From contig NC_135772.1 of NCBI RefSeq assembly GCF_028453695.1, forward strand, positions 14,198,001-14,262,000: DNA of 64,000 nucleotides, given 5' to 3'. This document shows, in pieces, positions 1-12,613 of the stretch. Position numbers and translations under genes: made by a program. The DNA is from Augochlora pura. Lineage: Eukaryota; Arthropoda; Insecta; Hymenoptera; Halictidae. The notes beneath the pieces are model-generated. The model worked only from the letters and a program-made list of their open reading frames with translations, was not told the DNA's origin and did not search any database. Position 1 is the stretch's first letter. Each line of letters begins with the position of its first letter.

Positions 1-1548
1 TTTTTATAAATACGAAATAAATGGTACGTTCATACGTGTACACGATCTTAAGATTCTTCAATATTTATCTCAATGTTTAAATTGCTTTATTTTACAGAAT
101 TGTTGAGATCGCTGTATTGGCAGTCAAAGTGTTAAAAACAAGACCAGGTCATGAAATTTTATTATCCTGAAGACGCATTCGTGTAAAACGCAACATCCTG
201 TTTAGGCGTAAGATCGTTCTTGTAAACGAAAACGCCCAATCGATTAACCAATTGAAAACGAGTTTTCGTAAACACGACCATTTTTCAGTCCCGATCGAAC
301 CCCGGGTCAATGCGAGTGTCATAAATCACTCGGCTCGGTACGCACGCCTTAACGTTCCGCGCCTAACAATAAACCGGGGACATTACACGCGTAATCAAAG
401 GTTGACAGGGACGTTGTGAGGCCTGACTGCCGTTTCCTGGGGGCGTGGAGGGCGGCGTTGCGGCATTCATCGATGCCTGAAAAATAGACAGCCCTGACAA
501 ATTGGCTTGGGAAGACTCTATAGTTAGACCGAAACTACCACCTACTACGTAGGTGTTAACCGAATGACTGTAGTAAAATATCTCTAATGTTCATATAATG
601 TAAATTCGTCTATGTGCTTCTGACGTTGATTCGTTACCGTAAGATCGATGTACAAAATATCCCAAAAGTCACACGCAATCAAGAAATGTGAATTTAAGCG
701 ATTAACGAAAAACTGGCCTGATCTCTGTTATGGTTTTCTAAAAATTGTACAGCATATCTTTACATTTCGATTGCGAGGCCTAGGTTCGTTTTGATCCGAA
801 GTTTAAATATTATAATTTTACAATCTAGTTTCTATCGATTAATTTAAATTTCCTCATGTTTCAATAAATACTAAACACTAACGTGTCCAACAAGAACTTA
901 AAAATTATATTGAAATAAAATTGATAAAAATACGTATAAATGTTCACAGGCATGCCCAGTTATAATTTTGTCCAGAAGGTTCATCATTCGAATGTTAACT
1001 TGAAATGACTTCTGAACAAGGTGTATACATTACTGTTAATAGTAATGTAAACAAGTTGCTAAATATTGAAACAGCAAAATTTTGTTTTCCGGAACGCCCA
1101 ACTGATGGCAGAACCTTAGCAGTCGCGAAGAAATTTCTCAATGGACCCGTGGTATGAATGCTTGCTCTTTCAACAGGTTCGTCGGACGTTCCCACAATCG
1201 ATCATCGATCTCGTGAAACGCGAGCGCAACACTCCGCCCTTCATCGAAACCTACTTTCCATTCGATTCTCGTTTAGGGCCGCGGCAAAAAGGGCCAGCCC
1301 GGCCCAAGTCTGCGCAACGAGCCGGTGCCAGGAGCCATTCAACGGCACGCCGGAAGAATTCACGAAAAAGGCACAACATGAATTTCACGGCGATTCTGCG
1401 GATCACAATGGGGACTCCGGATCCGGACGTTTTGACTTTTGTCCGGTCTTTAACCATTACCGGGTTCCTTCGCTGTCCCGACTTCGCTTCTTCAATCCGA
1501 ACCGGACGTTTGCTGCTCTGGATTCAAGCCCTTTCCCTATTCACCGTC

Positions 1549-1588
1549 TTTCTCTCTCTCTCTCTCTCCCTCTCTCTCTTTCTCTCTC
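1549..1588. repeat. CT dinucleotide microsatellite
   Basis: The + strand is an almost pure (CT)n run broken by two short C or T insertions. It produces spurious Ser/Leu-rich reading frames on the + strand. Confidence 0.9.
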
Positions 1589-3181
1589 ACGGATTCCGCA
1601 CGAAGATGGACTGACCGAGCCCTCGCCTCCCGCGCTTCACCTCCTCGGGCCCCAAAGAATACTACCCCATTATGCATTCATTTGTCGTCGAGTGCGCGCC
1701 TAGTAATTGGATCTTTTGATGACTTTGAAATGTTACCGACGTCGACACGCCCTTCTGATTTCAATTCTCAATTTTTCAGATTTTCCGCTTCGCTGTTAGT
1801 TCCCGTTTCTCTTGAGGAGGTATTTTCCTCCAGCAACGTGATATTTAATTTGAAAATTGTCAGACTATTGCAAGTCGAGTTCAATTATATTTTGCGCACG
1901 TGTTCGATCATGTTTTAAGAAACTAGGGGTAGTTTTATCATTTTGTGCGAAAATCAAAGGTAATCCTAATTTATATGAGTATGATTGTCTGAGATACTAT
2001 AGGTATGTAAATAACATCTAATTTAATTAAATACTTTAATTTCATTTTTAACTTCATTTTTATCCATTATACTACAAAAAGATTATATATCGTGACTTCA
2101 AACTTTTACTTCATACACTTCCTTGATTCAAGTTACAAAATTATCTTTAAACTCGAATACAAAACTTGGATCATTGAGAGTGAACTGGGTAACGAAATAT
2201 TTATTAACACTTTACCGACGGATAGCCTATAAATCGGATTTTCTAGTAACCGATATTTTGTTATCCGTTATTAAAATAAAAGTGTTAGATTGTACTAATT
2301 TAAGCTCCCATAACATTATATAATTTCAAATAAACATTGCCTAATGCTACTATTATGAAAATATAAATGGATTTAATTATTCTATAATGATATAAATACT
2401 TACAGCCGGATGACCGATCAGTGGTGTTAATAAAGTAGTATAAAAGTGTTAATTTTGTTTCTTGTAACGGGACGAAACGAGAAGATCCGATCTTGCGTCG
2501 GTCTACAGTTGATTAGCAGCTTCGTGAATCACGTGTAACATTAACGTCGATTACAATGGAGGAACAATTCGTACCTGGGACGAACGGTGCTTGTATCCTC
2601 GGCGACCGAGCACGCCCAAGGGTGCAAAATGGTCGACAACAAAGTGTCGGGGGTTGATCGATGTCCGACGGCCGCGGAGGAACCTCGGTCTCTAATCCTA
2701 TCGCGATAGAAATCTAGGCCTATAAAATCGTTTGTACGTTTACGTGTATCGGGGCCGGGGTCCGGTCCGTAGGTTTCACCCTAAAGTTCTCGTGCCGGCG
2801 GAAAGGGAAGGAAAAGGGACCGCCTGCCTCGGAGCATGGATTGGATTGGATCGGCTTAACACTGATTTAAGCCAATCAGCAAACAACCAGTCACCAGTCT
2901 CGAACCTCAACATTGATCTCGTTAGCTCTTTACAAGTTCAATGTTGCATCCCAAGGGAAACCGGCCGCGCACAATTCGCAGCGCCGCTCGCGATCTCTTC
3001 CTTTTTTTAACCGATTGTTTCCCATTCACCCGGTGCCTGTCGACCGCGAATCCTGCTAGAGAATCCTGCGGAGATCGCTCAGACTCGGGGCTGGGTATTG
3101 TGGTTTCCCACACACCGATTTGTTTCGATTATTACTTAATAAAATTTGAAAACCGATATCACAACTTGTGAACAAAACTGC

Positions 3182-3295
3182 ACAATTTTGAAAGAGCAGA
3201 TACGATTATTCGAGTTTTTATAGTTGCTGACAATCGACGGCTATAAAAACGAGCAGCGAGAATAGGATAATAATCGTATCGTGATCGTATTGTCC
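3182..3295. repeat. Hairpin repeat family A, copy 1 (MITE-like)
   Basis: Outer inverted arms lie at 3199-3210 (gatacgattatt) and 3269-3280 (aataatcgtatc). Inner arms lie at 3214-3223 and 3241-3250 (gtttttatag / ctataaaaac). The left flank acaatt and right flank attgtcc could be degenerate terminal repeats. A second copy at 17923-18046 shares the outer arm and the central tttttatagtt...cgacg segment. No coding capacity is visible. The pattern suggests a short non-autonomous foldback or MITE-type transposon, but the family cannot be named from sequence alone. Confidence 0.6.
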
Positions 3296-4163
3296 ATTTC
3301 CAAATAATGCAGTTCTGTTTGCAAGCTGAAGGATAATTAATATTTACTATACCTAGGTAGATTCGTAAGTGTAAGAACAGAAACTATGTATATTATTTTT
3401 GTAGTTTTATTATATTTCTTTCCTTTGCCATAAACTTTGTTCTGCAATTTATATAAGATTTCTATTTTACATAATTTTTGTGCTTTAAGGATATGAGATA
3501 GAGACTATTTATCCATACAACACTTCAATCTTCCACCACATCTGAAACATTACAAATATTATTTTGTAAATTGATATACTAATTTCTAATGGTACCAAAA
3601 AATCGAATACCAAACGGTTAGAGGATTGACATTAAACGAAGCCCCCTGTGAATACCAACTACTCGACCACAATTGTCTTTGCACTGACTAGAAATTAGTA
3701 TAATCACGGTCATAACACACGCATAATCCCGTTTCCAATTAAATCAAACTTTTCCTGGAAAGTATCGGCGAGAGTCGCGTGCGAGACGACTAATTTCCAG
3801 GTCAGGAGAAAAAAAGAAAACAACGGTGGAAGAAGTAAATTTCGAGTAGCTATGGGGAACGAAGAGATTCGACGGAATCGCGGGCCGCGCGGCATAACGA
3901 TACGGCTAAACATACTTCCATAAAGTCGCACACATAGTGCAACGGAGTTCATACAGCGGCGTGGAACGAGCTGGATGTTAGTATTTTAAGCCTATTTAAG
4001 TGTGTTTGTCGTATAATATTGACATCGTGCACACAAGCAAAGATAGCACCGCGTGCACACACTCGCACACGCATGAGCCAATCCTCTTTCTCCCTCGGTC
4101 TAGTCGTGGTTCCTCGTCCTCTTTTGCACCTTTTCTCACCCCCTCGGCCTTCTCGCTCTTTCT

Positions 4164-4169
<6 letters not shown>

Positions 4170-4208
<39 letters not shown>

Positions 4209-4209
4209 A
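4170..4209. repeat. CT dinucleotide microsatellite
   Basis: A near-perfect (CT)n tract, about 40 bp long, inside a wider pyrimidine-rich stretch from 4080 to 4260. Confidence 0.9.
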
Positions 4210-6620
4210 CTCACTTTTTCTCTCATACATACACACACACCCTCTTTACCCCTTTTTTTCCGGTGGTGTAGGCGCACACGTAAGAAAACACACGCACAAA
4301 TGAGGAGAGGAGCCGAGGGGAGCCAGCGAGTGAATCAAATCGCGGTGTGTGCTCGGCAAACGACGCCCCCGCGCCGCGTCGCGACGCCTTCTTCTTTCAC
4401 CCCCGCGTGCTCGCGGGTACAGAAAATGTGGAGGTTCCGCAGCGGTTCGCAAACCCCGCTGCTACCGTTACGACCGAGATTGGCCGCAATCGATTCCGTC
4501 TTTTTCGATGTCTCTATGACAGAAAAACCGCTTCGTCGTTCTTTCGAAGAACCATTCGAGGAATCCTGACGATTCCGCGTATCTTCCGCGACGCTGAAGA
4601 ATAGCGCGTTTCTTTGTTCCACTAAAGCCTTTAATATAAAATCTAATTCTCCGAGAGAAATATTGTTGCAACCTCGCGTCCGTAAAGGGTGAAATCAGAT
4701 GTGAGATAATATTGTCCGTGTACGACTGTCATGTAGTCCAATAAATATTATCTACTATTAAACGAGTAAATTTAAAAATAAACTGATGGAACAGACTTTA
4801 TAAATTATTTGTCAAAATTTTAATATGCAAATTGTGCAATTTACGGTTGAAGGCTATTTAACACAGTAGAATCCACTTAGCAATGACGTCAAAAATAATT
4901 AGACAAACTTGAAAGAAAACCAGCCCTAATTTCAGTCGTCAAAATCGAAGGTTACAGCGTTCAGGAAGAACCACCCCCGAATTAATTTCCAGCTCTCCGG
5001 AAGAGAGTCGAACCCTGAAAACGGTCAAAGAAAGACTGGAGAAAGACAATTACCAGGTTAGCCGTAGACGTCAAAATCCAATGGATTCAAGGTAAAGAAT
5101 CCAACTAATCAGAATATTTGAAGGCAAACCCGGTGTCTGTTCTGATCTCGATATCGGGATCAACAAGTAAACAACGTTCATGGTTAGACAAAGTAGGTGG
5201 GAAGATTTGCGAGAAGAGGAAGTATGGTCCATTAAGAAAGCGCCGTGCTCGCCGAATGTTCCCGGCAGGATAATGGGCTTCCGGAGGCGACTGTTTCGGC
5301 CCGGAAGAGGCCACGTTGAATGGCCGAAACTGGTTTTAATCAAAGGCGAAGATCAGGAAGATCTCGCGTCTCGAGGGAGGAGCAGCCGGAGCCTGGCTGG
5401 CAAACGGTAGCCAAAAGGCTGTCAGCGACACCAGTAATCTCTTGGTAATCGTGACAAATTACGGGGCAAAGTAACGGGGCCAAAACGGCGAGGCGTTCGC
5501 CCTTGTCACGGTCTTACGGCCCGTCGAATGAATGGGGGACCAAGCGCCAGGTGGGGCGTGCCCGCCCCATGCTGCGAGGCAAACAATTATGTAACACCAT
5601 GGAACATACCACCGGCGCAGCGGGGCTACCCCGTGCCACGAGAGCCAGGTCCCGGGAATCGATTACGATAAATTATGTTTATAGGCGCAACGTATTTTAC
5701 ACTCACCCTGCAGCTTCCCTCAAAGAACTGTGCAAACGTTTACACTATTCCTTTTTTTATGACCGCCTTTTACTCAAGCCGCTCGGGGGTGGCTTCGGTC
5801 CGACGGAATTTCGCGGGGAAACATTGGGACCCGAGCTGCTCTCTCATTCTCGTGTGAAGAGTGTCCACGAGTCCACTGTAAATATATAGTTAGCCACAAA
5901 AAAGTACGTCCGAAACGGAATAACTTTTCGAAAATTGCTCGAAACCGCTGAACCTCTCTTTCGGCTGTTAACTATTTTAGACTGCTGGCTGCTGTACCAA
6001 ATATTTTTCTTCGAATTCCCCAGACTACAATGAAGGTAAGTTTTGCAATCTACTTGCCAACGTTTTTATAAAATATTCATGAGTTGGAGATTTATTTTTA
6101 GTACATAAGGAAGTCTTACAATATTAACCCTTAGCACTAGAAGACATTTTAACTTCAATACTCTGGGCATTTCTTCCAATCTAGAAGATTTTCTTTCTTT
6201 CTCGATATTTATTCGTTTTTACACATAGAATTGAACACATGCTGGTGCCACACTTGAATTTATAGCAGTTTATTAAATGAAAACATACTTACCATCCTAA
6301 AATTTGTATAAAATTACGGTATGGTTAATTTTGTTGGTGCCACATAGTGGCTATTCGAGTGCAAACGGTTAACTTTCTGCACAAAATGTAAAATAGCAAT
6401 AAGAACAAATGCTCGCGTTGAGATGTCGCGTTCGTCCGAAATGAAATCGAAGCAATAATTAAAGTAATAATGATATCTACTCGGCGTAATTGAAACAACA
6501 TAAACGAAACGTTCTTAGTCCAATTCTACCGTGTTTACAAACCTGTTGACTAACTCGAGAGTTGGTCTCTGTCAATGTTTTTGCAAACGATTACGGAATA
6601 ATCTGACGGCATTGTATGTA

Positions 6621-6648
6621 CGTGCGCGCACGCGCGCGCGCGTTCGCG
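6621..6648. repeat. Alternating CG/CA (Z-DNA-prone) tract
   Basis: The sequence alternates purine and pyrimidine as cgtgcgcgcacgcgcgcgcg and runs on to cgttcgcg. Such alternating CG tracts can adopt left-handed DNA. No gene is associated. Confidence 0.7.
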
Positions 6649-9600
6649 TCTCTTGTGTGCTCGAAGAATGCAAATGATAATCTCGGAGCGACGATTCCGT
6701 TAAGGTGCATCAACACCTCGAACGTTGGTATACGTCATTAATTAAATGGAAGAGTCGATGGAGTGGTGCGCAGTGGTTAGAGGCTGTAGACAATCTCCAA
6801 ATATTTGCGAGGCCAAATATCTTACCTAAACATCGGAGTGACACGGTAGTTTCTAACCATCACTCTCATCTCTTGCGTATAACTGCTTTCTGAAGCGTCG
6901 CGGGCTGACGTTGAAACAACACCGACACGAAACAAAACGGTAACTCTGCAACAATGCATCTGATTAATAATTTGGTAATTGTTTATAAAATGATATCGCG
7001 CTCCGATCGCGACCATTTTTTCGTATGCTGTCGAAACGTTCGTTTCTGAACAGCGTTCCGAAGTTTTCTAATAAAGAAAGTTTTAATTACAGTGGCAAGG
7101 ATCGATCAAACGGATTTCAATGATTTTTTAATATGTCGTCGAAACGTTATTCTATGCAATATTCTCCTGTATATTGTTTTCGAAGCATTCGGAAAATATC
7201 TTTTAAAATACAGTTAGCATGAAAAGTTTCAGCGAGTGTTTTTTAGATTCGATTAGTTGACTTTTACAGCAGTCTGTGCTAGGTGAATTATTTTAATAAC
7301 TATTTAGCAGAATTTACCTTCCAGAGGATATTCGATTTTTATTCAAAATTATATATCTTTTCTGAAAATAATGACAGATACAAAGTCAGTAACAGAACAT
7401 ATAAATACGCAAAATGAAATAAACCGTACGAGGAAACGTTTCTGTTGATTACTTTTTTCGCAAACAACACACCATCAAACAAACATTGCAAAATCGTCGA
7501 AATCGGAGGATGATATGTTTTTTGTAAATGTTTATCGAAAATCCCGATTCAAGAATATAATTAACTTCTGTCCGACAAATAAAAACTATTGGAAAATGAA
7601 TCTACCATAATGATCGTTTTTTCCGCAAATTTATTAAACCATCCCGGGAATAAGGAGATTATCCTCGGTCGTCTTCGTTCACCATTATTGAAAATACATT
7701 GCGACCGCAATTTTCTTTGCTTTTCGACCGAGAAGAAAACCGGAGCACCTCATCGCCGAGGAATTACACGTGGTCTCGTCGTAAAAACGGTTTTACGGTG
7801 TTCCGTGTGAACCGAGCATGGTCATAAACCGCGAACCCTTCCTAATACACTACAGGGTGGTCCTCGAAAGAAACCGCAAGTCCTTTCCAACTTCGATTCA
7901 CCGTGGTCGGCCACGAACCGATTGTTAGGGTTGTCTACCCTCGCGAGCACGGAAAATTAGCATACGGTGCGACGACGATCCGCCGATCGGACGTAAACGC
8001 GCTTAATGGGATCTAAATAATTTTCATCCGAGCGCGAAACATTTTCGCAGCGTGTATTCCGCGTTATGGAAACTCGTTCGTATAAAGTTTGTATAAATAA
8101 TATCTACTTTTTGCAAGGGATTACATTAATTGTTTTTCCAATTCGAACGAAGAACATGTACATACGCGCGCACATAAATACGTACGTACATACATACGTG
8201 CGTACATGCGCCCGAGAAAATTATGGATTATTCCAAATTGAAATTGAAGACAGAGCTGCCGAATGCAAATATTTCGTGGAACGTAAGCAACGCGCATCGA
8301 AAATTAAATTGCATATTATTGAAATAATTAAACTCTCTGTTTGCGCTATACTTGCGTACGTCAAAAATTTCGAAATCCGCCGCGGTGTAGTTTATTATAA
8401 AAAGAACACACTGTTGCGAATAATGCGCGCTGTGCCGAATTATTCGGCTCGATATTTTACGGCACAGCAAACGGGCACCGGCGTTTTCATCAATTGATCG
8501 GTTCCGGTCAATCGGTTTATTTGAAATTTGTTACGCTTGATATTACTTCGACCGCTGAATTATAACGTAATTAGAATCCTGATGTCGCAGTGTCGTAACT
8601 GTACAAAACTTGATTACCAAATGGAGAAATAAGTTCTAAAATCGTTCTGAAACAATTTGCTTAGAGAATGGACTTTAAGGTTTCGTCTAATTTTTCGTCC
8701 CTTGAGATGAAAGCTGTATTACTAATACTTTATTAATTTGTGAACGAATACTTTGATGGTAGTTATCTAACCTTCCAGCTGCAAGAATGTTTTCTACTAC
8801 TGCCCTACGCGCCCACAATGTGAACTGTAACGGAAGTTCACCACCCCGCCAAATATACTACTCGACCATTCCCGAATTTCTTAGAGTGTCTCGTTCTTCC
8901 CCAATGGATTGATGGGCAAACGTAGTCGTTGGCAACACGATGTACCCGGTAGGTGCGACAGGTATCGATACAACGAATCGGGAAACGAAACGCCGAGCGT
9001 GCCATCTCCGTTTTTCTAGGTTGTGCCTGTCCATAGTGCTCTAGGCTGGCGCAAACATGATCGCAGTCGAAAGCAAATGCGACACTTTGATCAGACGAGC
9101 TGGAAGCAGCGGAAGTGGCGCGTGCATTAAGCTCTTCCGCGAAGCAAAGGGGATCGGGGGTGTGCGGCGAGGGGGTCGCGTGTGTCCGCGGGTCACCCGG
9201 TATCTGGCTGGTTATAATGTATGGCCTAGTCAGGTTCGGCACGGTCCAGTAGGGGGGTTCGGTTGACAAATCATTAACTATGCATCGAACCGGCCTGCAA
9301 ATACTCGTTACTAGTGCTTCTCCGTACTAGCCCACCCTCGGCCTCGTTCCTCCACCTCCACCCCCAACCTCCACCTCCCGGTGCCCCCTACCCATCCGCG
9401 TCGCCCTCCCGCGCCGTGCTACCCTATCTCCCTATGCTTGGACCCCTCCTCCTCCTGCCACTCCTTGCCGCCCTCCTCGCGAACCGACAAACGCGGCACC
9501 ATCAACGTACCTTCTGTCAATAGGCCGACCTAGCCATACCTAAATACATCGGCAATCATTATGCAGCATTATAACATCGACTGCGCTCAATCCCCCCCTC

Positions 9601-10470
9601 CCCCGTGACTCTTCCAATTTTTACGGTCAATCGACGGGGGAACGAGTTACGAGATATCCATCGCTATTTTTCACCAGAGATACGCTCGTTAATGAAAAGG
9701 TGACACGCTACAATTTTGTAAACATATTGCGTAGCAATAGTTTTACAGCTAGTGCTACAGAATAATCGAATTAAAAAATTTTAAATATTCAGAATTACTA
9801 AAAGGAACAATGTCTTATTTTCTTCATTATTACAGACGCTTCTATTTTTCCGCTCATCGGCACATCTGAAATCAAAATACTGAAAGAGATTCCGAATTAA
9901 CAAGCACAGCAACAACAGTTACAAGAATCTATCTATACAATCCGTACAAATCTATTCTTCTATCATCGACGGTTTTACCATTAAAACATTCCCAAGAATC
10001 GCTTTGACAGCAATTACACGTGGATCCCGATTAATTAAAACCATGTTCCCAATTATCAAATTTCGAAAGACACACGTTCGTCCGTAATGAATAACATCAT
10101 CCCCCGTTGTGCGTTGCGATTAATTTCGACCGGGAGTTCCGGCGTGGCGCGCACCTCCCCCGAAGACCTTTCATCTCGCTAATGATTGGCTACAATTCCG
10201 GCTCGTCGGGAGCACAATCGAGCCTCGTGAAAAACACGTTAAAAACAGCCCGTTCGCCTGTTCGCGATCGACTCGAGCCGGATCGGGGTACAAACAGAGA
10301 AGGAATAGAGAGCAGGTGGAATGGATGGGAGTCGGTCGGGGAACGAGGCTCGAGAAGGTTTGTCGAAGAGAAAGCGGTGGTGAACGAAAGGGATGACGGG
10401 AGATAGAAGAGACAAAACGCGGCGGAGAAAAAGGGACAAGTCGATCACGAGAGGGGGGGCAGGAGGAGGA

Positions 10471-10486
10471 GGGGGGGGGGGGGGGG
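10471..10486. repeat. Poly-G run (16 G)
   Basis: Sixteen consecutive G, preceded by GGAGGAGGA and a 7-G run. The cluster is G-quadruplex prone on the + strand. Confidence 0.95.
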
Positions 10487-12170
10487 CTCGGTAGGAGGTA
10501 GGCAGCGAAACGTGGGACGACAACGAAAGAAGAGGGTAGAACGGGGAATGAAGAGAGAGAATAGGGGCGGTGGATAGCTGGATGCGGTTTCCAGCCGCTT
10601 GTACATAGGAATTTGTTGTCCGTTATGTGGCGCCCGAGTGGATCGCTGAGGAGAGGAGACCCGCGGAAGAGAAGCGATGCGGGGCGACGGGAGGAAGAGA
10701 GATAGACCAAGGAGAGAGGAAACTGCCGAGAGAAGAGAGAGAGAGAGAGAGGGGGGAGGAGGAGGAGAGGAGAGGACAGACGATCCGTGGCATAACCGGG
10801 GAACGAAGGAATGACGGGTCGTGGCGCGGTAGCGGTAGTGACGGCGGAAGGGCAGAAAGGGCAGGACGGAGGGATAGGAGGGCGAGCAGACGGAGGTTAG
10901 GGTCGGTACCAGCATGCTGGGCGAGAGGGCTGAAGGGACGAGGACGAGTCGCCTCGGAGGGTGAGCGAATTCGCAGCATTAAACATGGTGGACTCGCGCA
11001 TTGGTTGCGCAGTAGCTGGGCGTTACGGGCCGCACCATCGACCAGCGGACTATACGCGCTACTGTATACCAACCATCCTGCGGCATGTACTCTGTCTCCT
11101 TCTCTCTTTCCCTCTTTCGCTGGCCTCCCCCGACCGTTTCCCTTTACATGCACCTACGCTCCGTCTAGCTCGCTCCTGTTCTTTCTTACGTCCCCCCCCT
11201 GCAAGCCATGCTTACTGTCGCGTAGCTCGATAAGCTTCAGCTACTTCCCGAACCCACCGCGGGACCTTATAATGACCATGCTCGGTGCTCGGGGATTTTG
11301 CGGGACGGAAGACGTCGCCGGAACGAAACTGACCTAGGAGGAGCTCTGCTACGCGTTGCTGTTCAGACGGTTTAACCCCGCGAACTCGCATGCGCGTTGC
11401 TCTTCCGGCAAACAATCTTTCGCGAGACCCAACATTTTTATTTCATCTTTGGCGGTTTCTTTTTTTTGTTTTCCACAGATTTTACGATTTATCCGGTCAC
11501 TCGACGGGGACGAACAAACGCAATTAAATGAATCGTGACGTTTTTCGTTTCGAGAATTGTCCTGCGTCGATCCTCGAATTTTCCTGCCGCCACAGGAAGA
11601 AATGTGTACAGCTGGCGTCGATCAGAGCCCAAAGCGAAACCTGAAAATTCCGGTAAGATTTTCTAGAGGAGGGAAACGCTCGAGGGACTCAAAGAAGCTT
11701 GGTGCTCATCCAGATGTGGGGTGAGGGACGAGTGCGGTCTGTTAGAAGGGAGGATGCGCGGGTATAATAAAGGGTAAACAGAAGGTCCCCCCTCCCCGCA
11801 GCCTCTCCGTTGGCCCAGCGGGTACGAAAGGTCCTTTGCGATTTCGTGAGATTTTCAGTTAATTTTCTGGTTCCTCTTATGGAGCACTCCATCAAGCATC
11901 CCCTTCCAGCTTTCTGGGGCTATCTCTCGTCCACCATTCGGATTCTCGACCGAGCCCTTCCCTTTTCGTAAGAGTTTTCAACCCTTCCAACGAGGCAGCC
12001 TGGTATAATATTCAATTACATAGCTGCAAGTAAAGTCAAACAAACCCACGGGGCTGCAAATCTCTCTGTCTCCCTCTCGCTCTCCTTTCGCTCCGTCCCT
12101 CTCTTACCATCGTCTTCCGCTCGATCTTTCTCCCTCCTCTTGTCCGTTCCTCCACCCCTCCCTTCGCCTG

Positions 12171-12193
12171 CCCCCCCCCCCCCCCCCCCCCCC
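12171..12193. repeat. Poly-C run (23 C)
   Basis: Twenty-three consecutive C within a pyrimidine-rich segment. The - strand is therefore a long G-run. Its exact length is likely to be variable or mis-sequenced. Confidence 0.95.
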
Positions 12194-12267
12194 TACACCC
12201 TGACTCTCTCTCACTCTTTCTCTGTTGCTCTGGCCCCATCCAGGGTTGGTCGAGACTCTCCGGAGCT

Positions 12268-12300
12268 GGGTGGGTGTATACACCCACCCCGTGTATATAA
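12268..12300 (+). promoter_or_regulatory. Perfect 22-bp palindrome next to a TATA-like box
   Basis: Positions 12268-12289 form a perfect 22-bp palindrome centred on GTGTATACAC with GGGTGG/CCACCC arms. A TATATAA box follows at 12294-12300. The GGGTGG/CCACCC arms resemble GT/CACCC boxes bound by KLF/Sp-type zinc fingers. Transcription from this box would start around 12325, just before an ATG in good context at 12362. Promoter function is inferred only from these motifs. Confidence 0.35.
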
Positions 12301-12361
12301 CGTTGCGTTACTCCACGTTACTTTACCGTAGCGTTCGTGCAGTTTGCAGAGACGCCTAGCC

Positions 12362-12613
12362 ATGGTAACGAAGAGAGTGCAAATTCCTGTTTGGAAAAGA
12401 CGTGACTATAGCCCCCGTTATTCACCCAGGTCGGTCGAGCACGCTCCAAAAGAAACACGATGCCCTCCCCGCGTGTACACGTTTTATGAATTTAACCCGA
12501 CCTTAACTGCCCCTGGAATGCAGCCTGCCACCCGCGATACGACCCGCCAAACATCAGCCGATTTAACTCCACCGGATCTCTCTACCAGGTTCGCACTCCC
12601 CGAAGTATATTAA
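12362..12613 (+). CDS. Candidate small ORF, 83 aa, unknown
   Basis: The frame runs from an ATG in strong context (gccATGG) to TAA. It starts 62 bp downstream of a TATA-like box. The predicted 83-residue protein begins MVTKRVQIPVWKRRDYSPRY; it is basic at the N-terminus, rich in Pro and Thr in the middle, and contains no low-complexity run. I recognise no domain, signal peptide or membrane segment. It could equally be a chance frame in GC-rich DNA. The only support is the TATA spacing and the start context. Confidence 0.2.
   Translation: MVTKRVQIPVWKRRDYSPRYSPRSVEHAPKETRCPPRVYTFYEFNPTLTAPGMQPATRDTTRQTSADLTPPDLSTRFALPEVY

Larger units (their letters stand above)
1..8800. other. Non-coding block, AT-rich with scattered GC-rich patches
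   Basis: No open reading frame here looks like a conserved protein. The longer ones (for example around 1141-1703 and 4000-4569) run through CT/GA microsatellites or short GC-rich patches and have low-complexity translations. The block holds CT tracts near 1549-1588 and 4170-4209, one copy of a hairpin repeat near 3182-3295, an alternating CG/CA tract at 6621-6648, and a degenerate TACG/TACA tract near 8178-8212. I saw no tRNA, snRNA or rRNA gene. It may be intergenic, or intron or regulatory DNA of a gene outside the window. Confidence 0.6.

Noticed and set aside
1141..1703. Overlapping 157- and 181-codon reading frames
   Set aside because: Both run through a CT microsatellite and show no family similarity. 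Two overlapping frames of similar quality suggest chance.
4965..5050. Possible tRNA on the - strand (GGTTCGACTCT resembles a B box)
   Set aside because: The sequence around it cannot form a T-arm stem (CAGGG does not pair with CTCTT), and no A box is present at the right distance.
9314..9523. Pro/Leu-rich 69-codon frame resembling a signal peptide
   Set aside because: It lies in a pyrimidine-rich segment that encodes Pro/Leu by composition. No ATG start and no promoter signal.
10627..11337. 236-codon + strand reading frame in GC-rich DNA
   Set aside because: The translation is Arg/Glu-rich then Ser/Pro-rich low complexity created by GA and CT repeats. Equally long frames exist on the other strand, and no domain is recognisable.
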